Source: Nectonema munidae (Eukaryota > Nematomorpha > Nectonematoida > Nectonematidae). Taken from it: 64,000 nt of DNA. The notes beneath the pieces were generated by a model, which did no database searches, had not been told where the DNA came from, and saw only the letters and a list, made by a program, of their open reading frames with translations. Location: NCBI GenBank assembly GCA_030549495.1, contig JAUIRK010000511.1:137001-201000 (forward strand). Direction: 5' to 3'. A program made the translations under genes and the position numbers. Positions 19,400 through 29,971 of the stretch are shown here, one piece after another (position 1 is the first letter of the stretch; every line of letters begins with the position of its first letter).

Positions 19400-20873
19400 G
19401 AACAAAAACAACAACAACAACAACCGAAAACGGGCTAAGTTCCTTTGAAAAAGAAAGCAAACGATTTGTCTCTAAAATTCTGGTCCCATACGACATACCT
19501 TTCTTTCATTAAAGAAAGTTACACTTCAGCCAATTGAACGCCGTTCTGAAATTGAACTTAACGAGTGCATAAAGCAATGCGTATTCTGAATAATAACGTG
19601 CACTTTCTAAAGGAATTGACAGAGTGAAATAAAACAATATAACATGATTGATTGATTATTTATTAAATAAAATAAACTAAAATGCGGGTAGTATTTTTGC
19701 CTGTTTGAGACGTATAGTGGATAAAAGGAACTATTTGTAGCGAGACCCTCGTTATACTTCTAAAGTAAGATTATTATTCAATGCTTTTATAAGAAAGTAT
19801 AGTCCTGACAAAATTTGGTTTAATGTCAGAACACTAGGGATTCGTGTTAATCGATTTAGGAATATGGGGTTCATGCCGATAAAAAAGTAGGAAACTTGTT
19901 GTCTAGGAAGTTTGGCTTAAACAGGTTTTACTGTCTACAACTTTAACAATATTAATAATTTTCATTACAATAAATGTCCATGATTTCAAAGAGAGTTAAA
20001 ACTGACCTTTTTTCCACCCCTAGAGGATTCACGCGGTGTGTCTTGCTGGATTTATGTCACTTGAGTCTAGGGCCAGAGCTGGTAAGTCGTAGAGAGAATA
20101 TCGCACTCCGAGTACTTAAAAAATCGGACTCTACCATCGACTACAAATATTTAAAAACTCCTCGCTTCAAACTTCGACCACACTCCATATGGCTTTCAAC
20201 TTCGATGCGCCAACCCTGTTCTAGACTGATGCTCGCATGCCTTCAATTAAATGGATGGGAAATGCTTGTTCTAGCTAATCAACTAAGACAATAGCGATTG
20301 ACAAATAAACTAATCGATTATTTAAAAAAACTTTTAACTTCTACTGCTATACGCTAGTTTATTGAAAATGCAAATCCCCAAATTAGTGGGACAACAGTCA
20401 AAATCTTTGGGCTACTTTTTTGAATATTTCAAAAACTTTTGTCTTCCCTCCTTCTCACCACAGCAAGGAAGAAGTTTAGAAAAAGTTTCAGAAGAAAAGT
20501 TCAGTTTAGAAGAAGTTGCAATACTTTTTCGTTAAATGTAATTCCATATTACGACATTTTGTTTTTGTAAGCGACGAAAACGCATTTGCTTCCATTCTCA
20601 TAAAATTAAATTCACACCAGACCAGAAAGATCTCATTGGAGTTCCAAGAGGGTCAAATAAATTTCAGGAGGAAGGGGGAAATCAGGTTATTCCTTATCAG
20701 CAAGCTTGATCCATACTAAATAAATAAGTGATTCTAAGGATGCCAAAAATAGATCAAATCGTGAAACAGATGTTAAAATAACATTTTTCATGTTTTAATT
20801 CAACTTGCTTGCTTTAAAATCATTTAATTTAATATTTATTATACAAGACAATTTTGAATAAGATATATATTTA
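19400..20873. other. intronic stretch of UQCRH, no gene
   Basis: It starts with a short (CAA)n run at about 19,408-19,423. Open frames at 19,974-20,294 and 20,516-20,719 are more G/C-rich than their surroundings but I recognise nothing in them; they may be parts of unidentified repeats. Confidence 0.35.
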
Positions 20874-21135
20874 TCTCCAACCTGTATACTACGATGATTC
20901 ATCTTCAACCTGTATACTACGATGGTTTCTATTCCATGTACAAATGACTTGGGAGACAATGTTCAACTTTCTGTTCACATTCTGCTAGATGTAAGATTTG
21001 ATATACCTCATTCGGGGAGACGATGCTACATAAGTAGGTTGGGCAGTATACATTATACCTATATACATTATACCTGTATACTACGTTGGTTCATCTCCAA
21101 CCTGTATACCGCGATAATTCATCTCCAACCTATAT
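20874..21135 (+). repeat. imperfect tandem repeat, unit about 28 bp
   Basis: The phrase CATCTCCAACCTGTATACTA followed by CGATGATT recurs at about 20,874, 20,900, 21,068 and 21,094, with a shortened copy at about 21,120. A non-repeat spacer lies between the second and third copies. It is in UQCRH intron 2. Confidence 0.7.
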
Positions 21136-21323
21136 AATATATTTTATCAAATAATCAAAATAAAATTCTGTAATCAAAGAATCGAAAAATATTCTTTAAT
21201 AAATCAAAAAATATCAAACTTTCTGTTCATATTTTGCTACCTCATACGATGTTACAAAAGTTATTACCTATACTTTGCAATTTGCACGATTTTAAATATT
21301 ATATTTGTCGAATAATCAAAGAA

Positions 21324-21514
21324 TCGAAAAATGTTCAAATCAAAAAATATTTATTCTTTTTAAATATATTGTTGGCTCCCCTTACTTTTAAAATTGAAAG
21401 ATAAACCTAGTATAATTAATTTTTATCAAATTATGCACATACGAAACTAAAAGTAAGGGGAGCCAACGATATATTTAAAAAGAATAAATATTTTTTGATT
21501 TGAACATTTTTCGA
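21324..21514. repeat. long inverted repeat, 67-bp arms
   Basis: The arms 21,324-21,390 and 21,448-21,514 are reverse complements with a single mismatch that I can find, separated by a 57-bp loop. The arms begin TCGAAAAATGTTCAAATC and end GGCTCCCCTTACTTTTA. Near identity means a young structure. A run of 19 C follows the right arm. Confidence 0.9.
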
Positions 21515-21527
21515 AAAAACTTTGGAT

Positions 21528-21546
21528 CCCCCCCCCCCCCCCCCCC
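21528..21546. repeat. poly-C run of 19
   Basis: A homopolymer directly after GGAT. The next bases, GTTTTAATTGACGTCAATTG, contain a palindrome shared with 48.15 kb. Confidence 0.9.
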
Positions 21547-21601
21547 GTTTTAATTGACGTCAATTGTGAACGACCCCCAACAAAATTCAACATTAGTTAT
21601 T

Positions 21602-21727
21602 GATTGAAAACTAACTAGTGCATCAATAATTCATAACTGATGTGTCTAAAGCAATTTTAGCTAATTTGAAGTTGGAGAATTTTAATAATATTTGAAATAG
21701 AAATGTTGATGTAGCAGAATTATAAAT
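21602..21727 (+). repeat. dispersed repeat (second copy at 34.8 kb)
   Basis: It shares GATTGAAAACTAACTAGTG, ATAACTGATGTGT, TAATATTTGA and AGAATTATAAAT in the same order with 34,779-34,905. The family is unknown. It lies in UQCRH intron 2. Confidence 0.7.
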
Positions 21728-22093
21728 AGTTGGAGGCATCAGTGTTAAAGAATCATGCATAAAAGCGAAATCGCAGCCGTAAATTTTTTCTGGCCGCCAT
21801 CCAACCCTGGGTTTAAGTTAGGATAAGTCATGGGCCTATTTTCATAAAACTTCAGTAGTAAACGATCATAATGATTTAATTAGGTTTAAACGTTGCATAG
21901 AAAAATATGCAACCAAATTAATAGATTAGCTTGTTAAAAATTGCAAAGCTTTGAAGGATTTGCAATTTATAGCTAGAAAAAGCGATTTGTAATTTTTTTT
22001 GCGACTCTTTTTGACACTCTATATGCATATATGTTATCTCTCAAGTTATTATACGATGTCCTTTTGCTATATCAAAGTTTTTCTTCTTTTTAG

Positions 22094-22126
22094 GTTGCTA
22101 AAGATGTTTTCAAGCATCTTAAATGA
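22094..22126 (+). CDS. UQCRH: cytochrome bc1 hinge protein, terminal exon
   Basis: After TTTTTCTTCTTTTTAG the sequence reads VAKDVFKHLK and TGA. Joined in phase 0 to RDHC it gives RDHCVAKDVFKHLK, matching the human end RDHCVAHKLFNNLK. Only 33 bases code, after an intron of 3633 bp (18,461-22,093). The agreement of phase, length and sequence makes this call firm despite its size. Confidence 0.88.
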   Translation, partial: VAKDVFKHLK

Positions 22127-24678
22127 CTTTTACAAAATTTCTTCGCTATATCATCCAGTATGGAGTGTTGTTTGCCTACTTTTTAATAAAAAAATTTCTT
22201 ACTTTTCATTCCAGTTTCATTTTACCCTCTTAAGTTTCCAAACTGTTTTGAGGTGCGCAAAGATAAAGAAGGAGATAAGATTAAACATATGATGATGTGT
22301 AAATTTGCGAAACTTTTTCAATGAATATATCTAATAGAAAATTTTGCTACAAGAAAACAATTAGGAGTAATCAACTAAATTGTAATTAACTAACGAACTA
22401 GCAAACTTTCCATCTCTATTTTGGTTTTTCACTAAACATGTGTGCATCGCGACCCATAATACTCAGGTGTAATAAGGCAAACGCTAATAACTACGTCCAT
22501 TTATTTCGCATCGACAATTCATATGTATATTTTTTTTATGATACATCGCCTTATTTATTTGTATGAATAAAATATTGATACTTTTAGATTTTTTTTTCCC
22601 GAAAATCAAAATTAAATTGAGGATGTGTACGTAGTAGAGCATTATTATTAAAGGGATACGAATTAGCAATGGTTTAATTTAATACAAAAGTACTTTAGGT
22701 TAAAAAAGCTAGGCTTTTTATTCATCTAAAAATTGGGGAATGGGTTGAAAATTACACATATCAATTTTTTTTATGTAAAAAAAAAATTTAATAAATTTTC
22801 CACATAAAGTTTTAAAACGTGATGTGTTATTTTTTTGTTATCTATGTTTATCTTTATAATAAATGTTTTTCAATTTTTTGAGTTGAATTATTTAAATGAT
22901 ATTTGTCTTAGAAAATGCTTTCTCCCGTGGATAAAGAGAGTGGGTGGTCAAAGTCGCGAGCTATGTGGATTATTAATTCTATCAGAACGTTTAATACTTT
23001 TTTTCCTCCGCCATGTTCGTGCGACGAAAGTTATTAGGACTTTTAATAAAAATTATTATTAACCACTTTAAAAAAATTTCATCAGATTTCTTTTTACCAA
23101 ATTTGTAAATAATAAATTTTTTTAAACTTCTATAAAGACTTATTTTTTTAGCTCAGTGCTCAGTTTTGCCGTTATTTTGAATTTTCATATAAACCTTTAG
23201 TCGAAATCCTTATTGTATAATAAGATTTGAATATATAAATTTGGGCTATTATTAAAATATAGGAAAACTGGAATTAGCTGAAACAAGAGATTTATTTTGT
23301 AGTATAGAAAAATATTTTCATTTTGCTAAGATATAAGTTTAGATTTCGTGAATTGGAAAAAATGTTTCTGGAGCTATTGGAAGTGCCAAAAATTTAACGA
23401 TTCTTCCCAAAACTTTTACATATGGTAAATGTACTTTGAAAAGTTCTTATAAAATAAAATGTAATTATTTTTTTGGTGAAAAAAGTTTTCCTAAACTCTA
23501 TATCTTAAATAACTTAATTTATCTTTTGAATAAAGTAAAATAATTAATTAGAGACTAGTAAAAATTTTTTTGACTTTTCTTAGTTTCAATTTGCATTTAC
23601 AGAGTTTTGGACTTTCTTTTTGCGTGTTCATAGTTTTCTTTTTATTTGTACGAAATTAAGTTCATAAATTCTACTTCTTGATCATTGTGTTTTGCCAAAC
23701 TTAATAATATTTTTCATAGAGCTGCGAAGCAATGGAATTGGAAAAAGACAAAAAATGCTTCTTACCAAAAATTATTTCTTGACCAATAAAACCACTTAAA
23801 AAAGTAACACGGTTAAAGACGGTATTCGCACAATTTTTCTATGGGCGAAGAACTTCTCTTCTTGCAGTGTTCTAGAATCTACACACGGTGTATCACGAAA
23901 TACATTGCCACGAAACAAAGAACACCACTCCTAGAACAAAATGATCTTTTTTCATTCACACAGTTTATTCTGAAGAGTGCAAATATCTTTTGAGGCTATA
24001 AAATGTGGTTTGGTCAACATATGGTGCGAAACTACCTATTAAAACTGTTTTGTTCAGTTATTTTTTAGCATTAAAAAAATTTAAGTACAATTTTTGAAGA
24101 AAAATCTTACAAAATGAATGACAGGTTTCAGATTATTATGCAATTACATCATATTTTTATGCTTTACCAAGACAAAAGTTTCTAATGATACCGTGAAAAG
24201 ACATCGTAGGATGCGCGAGGGCGCTGTAAATATCAATACAAGCGCTATTGCCGACTTCATGGATAAACTAGGAATTGTGGAGGAGGCCTTTATTTTTTGT
24301 GCATTCGTTGTATTTTATTCAGCATTTGGTTTTCGGGCTGTTGTGAACCCACACACAGCACGTGATTTCAAAACTACAAAGTCTTTACTTTGAATTCGGC
24401 TTCCCACCTTCTGCGCACATAAGCGAATTTTTTATAGCACAACTATTCTTGATTCGCGCTTCTTCTTGAAAAACTCGAGTAAACTTTTTAGATTGCATAA
24501 ATAAGGCTTTTTATTTAGACCATTAATGATTTTCATCATATATAAAAACAGATCATCCACCATTAGTGATAGTTTTTGTAATTTTATCAATTTTTATACT
24601 ACACAAATAAAAAAGTAAAAACCTATCTGTACAATGACATGACAGAGGGGCGCCAACCACTGCCCAACTTTGAAATGT
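22127..24678. other. intergenic, UQCRH to CENP-I
   Basis: No supported gene. The open frame at 24,118-24,393 (plus) is unremarkable. The two flanking genes converge here, so this should hold both 3' UTRs. Reading the minus strand below CENP-I, AATAAA motifs occur near 24,505 and 24,600. Confidence 0.4.
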
Positions 24679-26766
24679 TCAAGGAGATGAAGTAGTGAAT
24701 TTGTGCAAGAAATGGATGTAATGGGTCATTCCATTTTCGCGAACAAAGTTCTTGTACTTTTGAAGTAGGCTTGGGTTTTGGCTGAAAAGTTTATCAGTGA
24801 TGGAAATGCCTATGCTTTTACTGAAGAAGGATTTGAAGAAAGTGAGGGCTGGGTGATGCACAATACTCAGCATTCTTCTCTTGCCAGCCTTGCTGCGACG
24901 ATCTTTACCTTGATTGCAAATCTCATTAAAAGTGTCATTCATCTCGTCCGTGAATATGATTGGCTTCTTGGCGAAGTCCTGTGCTGCACTTTCAATGGGG
25001 TGCTTGTCGAAAGCGGAGTCGAATGCGAGAGACGCGATCAGCTCCAGCAACAGAGTGTTGAAAACCATTTTGCACGTGTTCAATTCCCTATTTTTCGCAT
25101 TGCCAGCACTAAGCACAACGCTTTGCAGCGAGGAGTGGTAGTTGAGGATGATGAGACAGAGCGCGTTTAGGTGCATTGGCTGCGTCGTGAACAAACACGC
25201 CAGAATGAACACGGAAGGCGGCATGTGCAGGTATGGGATGGAGATGACACATTTCGAAATGATGACGTAGAAATGGATGATCATGGAAAGGATTTGAGCG
25301 TTCAAATGGACGGAGTGGGTCAGTAATTCCGTGGCGAATTCATCGATTACGTGAAGCAGGATTTTCATTGCTGACAAGTTGACATCTTTTATGGTGGTGT
25401 TGTCATTATAACTCATATCCTTGAAAAAAGTCATGTACACTCCCTCACTTCGCTCAACATCGGCATTGATTTGCGAATCGTTGGTACGCACTGAAGGAGA
25501 GAAGAGAGTTTTTGTGAAGGCGTAGAAGAGGACTTTGAAGAGTTGGATCTGAATGGAGGGAGAGGAACTCCCTTTATACATGTCAATCAGGAAATGGGAG
25601 AAGAAACGGATCGAATCGCTCGGTCCCGCAATCAACAATTGGCTGAAGATATCTACGAAGTAGACTGCTTGCCTGCACGTCAGCACTGTTTGCAAATGTG
25701 GACGAGACGAGGATAGGAAGTCAGGAATAAAGAAGTTTTCTCGGTGGAGTAGAAGGCACAGTTTTTTGAGCGACTTTTTGTTCTCTCTTTCCAGGCATCT
25801 TGCAAGAAACTGTTGAAGCATTTGAGAGACTGATTTTTCCAATTCTTGGAATTTGTGATTTTTTTGAGCCCATAGAATCAGAACATTTTGTAAGGAAATG
25901 TCTTCAAGAATCATGTTTCCGACGGATTTGATGTTGAGGCGGCTCACGTTATCAATGATGTAGTTTGTTTTATCGAGATTTTTTGCAAGGTGCAAAGTTT
26001 CATCACAAACAGAAGAATTGATTGAAGAAAAATGGGATCGCATCTTCAAAATTTGGCATAGAATAGTGTGTTTAGGTACTTTCCTCCTACTCTTGGATTC
26101 CTTCCGAATGAATTGGGGGTGGAAGTGCAGATGCTTTGAAATTTGGGCGAAAGGCAAAGCATTGAATGAAATGCTCTCTACGCGTTCAATATCCAAACAA
26201 ACTTTCTTCTTATTGGCTAAGTGTTCGTAGAGAATGAGGAGCGCTGCAATCGGATAGAGTTGGTGCATCCGAAACATTTTCAACACAAACTTGAATCTTG
26301 ACTGAAGAAAGGTTTCTTTAGATGCAACAAGCAGAAGGAGGAGAGAGGCATTTTTAACAAGTCTTGGATTCTTCAAAAGCATCAAAGCGGAAGGAAAGAT
26401 CTCACTCATCCTCTCATTCTGCTCGATCACTGGAAAAAGAGTGATCACAAGTTTGAGAGTGAACTCTTTGGTGTTGTCCAGGAAGAAAGGAGACAACAAG
26501 AGAATTTTCGTTAGAGCGATCATTTTATCCACGGGAATCAGTTCCTTGGGCACGAGGCATTTCAGAAGTTTTAGGACGATTTCTTCCTTTCTCTTACCCG
26601 CGAAATCGAAGCAAATCTTCAATACGCTGTTTGCTTGAGAAAAAGTTAGGCCAGTTTTCTCGGCATACTTCTTAATTTCAGACACTGTTTCTTGAACTTT
26701 TTTTTTTGTTCCACTTTCATGCCTCATCACTAAGTTTTTTAATTGCATCAAATTTCTATCAACCAT
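24679..26766 (-). CDS. CENPI: centromere protein I (CENP-I / Mis6) homologue
   Basis: CENP-I is a HEAT-like, helical subunit of the constitutive centromere-associated network at the inner kinetochore, partner of CENP-H, -K and -M. This 695-residue uninterrupted frame compares with about 756 in human. Residues about 60-180 match best: VLKLLKCLVPKELI against human LLKCLIPATVI, then ITLFPVIEQNERMSEIF, and HQLYPIAALLILYEH against PHLQALLSLYKF. Later, PPSVFILACLFTTQPMHLNA matches PPGIFYSALLSLDTSILNQ, and SIVHHPALTFFKSFF matches NVVHHPSFLSYAVSFL. There is no signal peptide or membrane segment; it is rich in Leu, as in repeat-helical proteins. No intron is evident, unusual for this locus in animals, and a retrocopy is possible, but the frame is intact and A+T use resembles host exons. 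The start is the first ATG in frame. No neighbour is related. Confidence 0.88.
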   Translation of the reverse strand: MVDRNLMQLKNLVMRHESGTKKKVQETVSEIKKYAEKTGLTFSQANSVLKICFDFAGKRKEEIVLKLLKCLVPKELIPVDKMIALTKILLLSPFFLDNTKEFTLKLVITLFPVIEQNERMSEIFPSALMLLKNPRLVKNASLLLLLVASKETFLQSRFKFVLKMFRMHQLYPIAALLILYEHLANKKKVCLDIERVESISFNALPFAQISKHLHFHPQFIRKESKSRRKVPKHTILCQILKMRSHFSSINSSVCDETLHLAKNLDKTNYIIDNVSRLNIKSVGNMILEDISLQNVLILWAQKNHKFQELEKSVSQMLQQFLARCLERENKKSLKKLCLLLHRENFFIPDFLSSSRPHLQTVLTCRQAVYFVDIFSQLLIAGPSDSIRFFSHFLIDMYKGSSSPSIQIQLFKVLFYAFTKTLFSPSVRTNDSQINADVERSEGVYMTFFKDMSYNDNTTIKDVNLSAMKILLHVIDEFATELLTHSVHLNAQILSMIIHFYVIISKCVISIPYLHMPPSVFILACLFTTQPMHLNALCLIILNYHSSLQSVVLSAGNAKNRELNTCKMVFNTLLLELIASLAFDSAFDKHPIESAAQDFAKKPIIFTDEMNDTFNEICNQGKDRRSKAGKRRMLSIVHHPALTFFKSFFSKSIGISITDKLFSQNPSLLQKYKNFVRENGMTHYIHFLHKFTTSSP

Positions 26767-26790
26767 CTTATAGGGGAAGAATTTATTCTC

Positions 26791-26841
26791 TCAGTTTATA
26801 AAAGATACAGGTATTTCATCGCTTAACGACAACTCATTCAT
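26791..26841 (-). promoter_or_regulatory. possible upstream ORF in the CENP-I leader
   Basis: A 16-codon frame, MNELSLSDEIPVSFIN, ends 24 bases before the CENP-I ATG on the same strand. It could lower translation if the leader includes it. Alternatively, GTATCT within it and AAG just before the CENP-I ATG could mark a very short intron of about 42 bases, which would add eleven residues; this seems less likely. Confidence 0.3.
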
Positions 26842-27738
26842 TTTTTCCACAATCAAAAGGGTAAGATTTTGCGAGAATAGCGGTGACAAAACTAAAAACA
26901 AAAAAAAAACATCAAATTAAGGAAATGAATTTGCGTAATTTCCAAAGACAGTCTTTTTTTTCACTTCCTTACAATCGGCGTGAGAAAGACGATTCCATAT
27001 GAAAAAGCTTTAAGCATTTATGAACGCATATAATTTATATTTTACTAAAAATTCACTTGGTCGTAAGCGATTAAAATAAAAATATATTTTTAAATTGGAT
27101 AAAATAAATACTCAAATTTTGATCATATCCAAAATTTGATCATATTTTTATATATTTTGTATATATATATTTTATATATTTTGATATATTTGATCATATT
27201 GATATTGTATTTTAATTTTCTTTAAAAAGCGAAACCTATTTTAATTTTAGTTTAATTTTTATGCCTAAATGTTAAACTTTATACTTATTTTGTCACAGAT
27301 AATACTAGTTATGTTTATATATGTTTTAAATAGTAAATTAGTATGTTTACAATTTTTGTTGCTTAAAGCAACTAACATTAAATGTACAAAAGACGTATAA
27401 AAAATATTAGGCAGCCCCGAAAAAGGAGATATTTTTTGATTCCTTTCTCACACACCTATATATTATTTAAAGGATGTTGCACGCAAGAAGAAAATTTTCT
27501 AGATTGTATACTTGTAAAATAAATTTAACTAGTGAAACATTCTCAAATTTTTGGGTTTCTTTTTTTTTTTATAATTTTCAAAAATGTTTTTAAAACAATT
27601 TTTGTTCAATGAATACACCACCATTATTAGCCAACATTATATTTGCACTGCAAGCTCTCAAGCCCACAACAACTGCACATATTTTATGAAGCCAAATTAC
27701 TTTGTTTGCAATTCTGAGTGCATTAACCTTCTAGCTCA
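26842..27738. other. upstream region of CENP-I, AT-rich
   Basis: Nothing recognised. A TATATATTTTG-rich stretch lies at about 27,140-27,200. Confidence 0.35.
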
Positions 27739-29626
27739 GTAGTTGTCAAACTGGAGTCTGCGTGCCGAAAGAAGGTCCATTGGGATGGAGAAGGGGACAC
27801 TGATTGAATTGTTTTTGGCAAAATATTGCACCGATATTGGGTCATTTGCCATTTTTGCCAATAAATCACATTTAAAAAGAAAAAATAAGTTAGTCTTTGT
27901 ATTGAGTACTATTTTTTTCTTTTATTGTTTTTCATGTCTAATTTGTAAATGTGCGTTTTTCTTAATGGCTAAAATAATTAAATATGCCGACACACACTTG
28001 AATTTATCGCTTTACTGCATTAACGCCTGGTGGGGAATAGGAACATAAGTGTCCTTTGTGTTAGCATCCACTTTTTAAAAGCCCGTCAAGTGAAGCTTGC
28101 GCTGGTAGAGAAGCACTCTAGTGCGGTAAACAAAACTATTGGCTGAACGATTGCACAAATTCATGTTTGATAAATAACATCTGAATGTTTTTGCAAGATA
28201 TTAAGTATGGTGTGAAAAGTTTCAAAAAATATCTCTTGTCAAAAAGTCCCACAACATAGCAGAACAGTTGATATTACCTTGCTACAAAGATATATTGAAT
28301 GTGCTAAGATGCAATCTTCCTGTCAAACAATACCGTTAGAAGGCTAAAAGGAGAGATGTCTGATGACATGTCAAACGTGGTTTTATTGATTCCGAATTCG
28401 ATTTAACTTTTTTGCTCAGATTGATGAAACGATGGATGCTGCAAACTTATCTCAGCCTTGCGTTTACGTACAATATGTATATGACAAAAACCTGGTAAAC
28501 AATTTTTTACTTTGCAAAACTTAGCAGTAGAACAACTGCAAGAGAAACATTTGACAAAGGGATAAAAATTTTTTTACAGCACATGGTATTATTAAGTCGG
28601 AATCTGGCTAAGCAAAAATCTTCAGATGTAATTGGTACCCAGTGAGCCGAGCCATAAAACCATACCCGATGAGTTGAAAAATGTTTTCAATGAAGTCATT
28701 AAAACAGTGTATTTCATTAAAACAAATGCTTCAAATCTTGTTTGTTTTGAGATTTGAAAAACTCTTGCTGCACTCAAAAGTGAGGTGGCTTTCCAAAGGA
28801 AAATTTTCCAAGCGGGAAAGAAATCCAGCAAATTCTGGAAGGCAAACTAGGCATGCGTGTAGAATGTTCTGATACCCGTTTTCGTATATTTCTATCATTT
28901 TTGGTGAACATATTTGAATATATGAATTCCTTTCACTTTGCGCTACAAGGAAAAGAGATCAGAGTAGTCCATTGTAATAAAAATGACAGCTTTTGAAATG
29001 ATTGCGTTCTTGGACAAGAAAAATTTTGCTCGATTTTCGAACATATTTGTTGATGCAAATAAGATTTTCATTAATAAAAATGTCCTGGCGAGCATAAAAC
29101 GCCGTGTAGCATGCCAAGAAATTTTTTTTGTTTCCTTAATCAACAAAAAATTGAAAAATACTGTCAATTTACTAAAAATCCGTTTATAATCTCGATTAGT
29201 AAGCTGGCCTCAAAAGACTTCTTAATTAAAGAACAGTAATTGATATGGTTAATGATTGAGGAGGTGCAAAAGATGTCTTTCTGAAATATCTCATAGCGAT
29301 TGAAATGGGAAAGTCCTATGCTTGCCAAGATTGCTCTGATTCGATTTGCCACTACATATGAGTGTGAGTAAGCGTTTTCCATGCGACTTGCCATTGAAAC
29401 CAAATCTCGAAACATAGGAAGTGAGTAATGATATGAAAGTTGCATTGTCCAAAACAGAACCAAATTTAGGCAAACTGGTTTAGACAAAACAGATACCATC
29501 CATCCCATTGAGATTTGGATTGTTCAGACGATTTTTAAAAAACAATGGTGTCGATTTTTTAGTACAGTATATGTTGATTTATTTTTTTAAATGAGACTCC
29601 GAGCAAAATTATAGTTAGACCGCTAC
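27739..29626 (+). mobile_element. decayed hAT element, ZBED5-like
   Basis: The left end near 27,739 (AGTAGTTGTCAAACTGGAGTC) and the right end near 29,600-29,626 have hAT-like form. Coding remnants on the plus strand appear in order: LSNNTVRRLKGEMSDDMS (about 28,330), PDELKNVFNEVIKTVYFIK (28,660-28,730), LLLHSKVRWLSKGKFSKR (28,770-28,830), and RFATTYECE followed after a stop by AFSMRLAIETKSRN (29,340-29,410). These match the ZBED5-type hAT transposase, including the C-terminal dimerisation region. Stops and frame changes are frequent, so it is long dead. No clear 8-bp duplication was found, so borders are approximate. Confidence 0.72.
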
Positions 29627-29971
29627 GCCTAAATTTTTAGAAAGTTTGTGAACAATTCTTCAAGTTCAACAAGAGAACAAAGGTATTCATATATGATAGA
29701 TCACTACTCATCAGATGTAATTAAGTCTTTATCCCTCCTTATTGCCATTTACCATTTATTGAAGCGAAAAGTCACAGTCTATCTGTATAGTCTATCTATA
29801 CTCTATCAAAGTGAAAGTTTTATATCATGACTGAAAATGATCTCTTTTGTAAATCTTTAGGGAGTTGAATTTTTGGTTGAACCGATTTTATATTTAGTGT
29901 TCGAAGGTTAACATATCTTTGTCTTCTATAGACCATATGGAAAGGGTTGTATTGAGAACTCATTGATAATA

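Noticed and set aside
24778-25170. Plus-strand open frames of up to 130 codons under CENP-I
   Set aside because: They are shadows of the CENP-I coding strand, which matches a known family.
29164-29508. 114-codon minus-strand frame
   Set aside because: The plus strand at this place encodes the C-terminal end of the hAT transposase, so the minus frame is a shadow.
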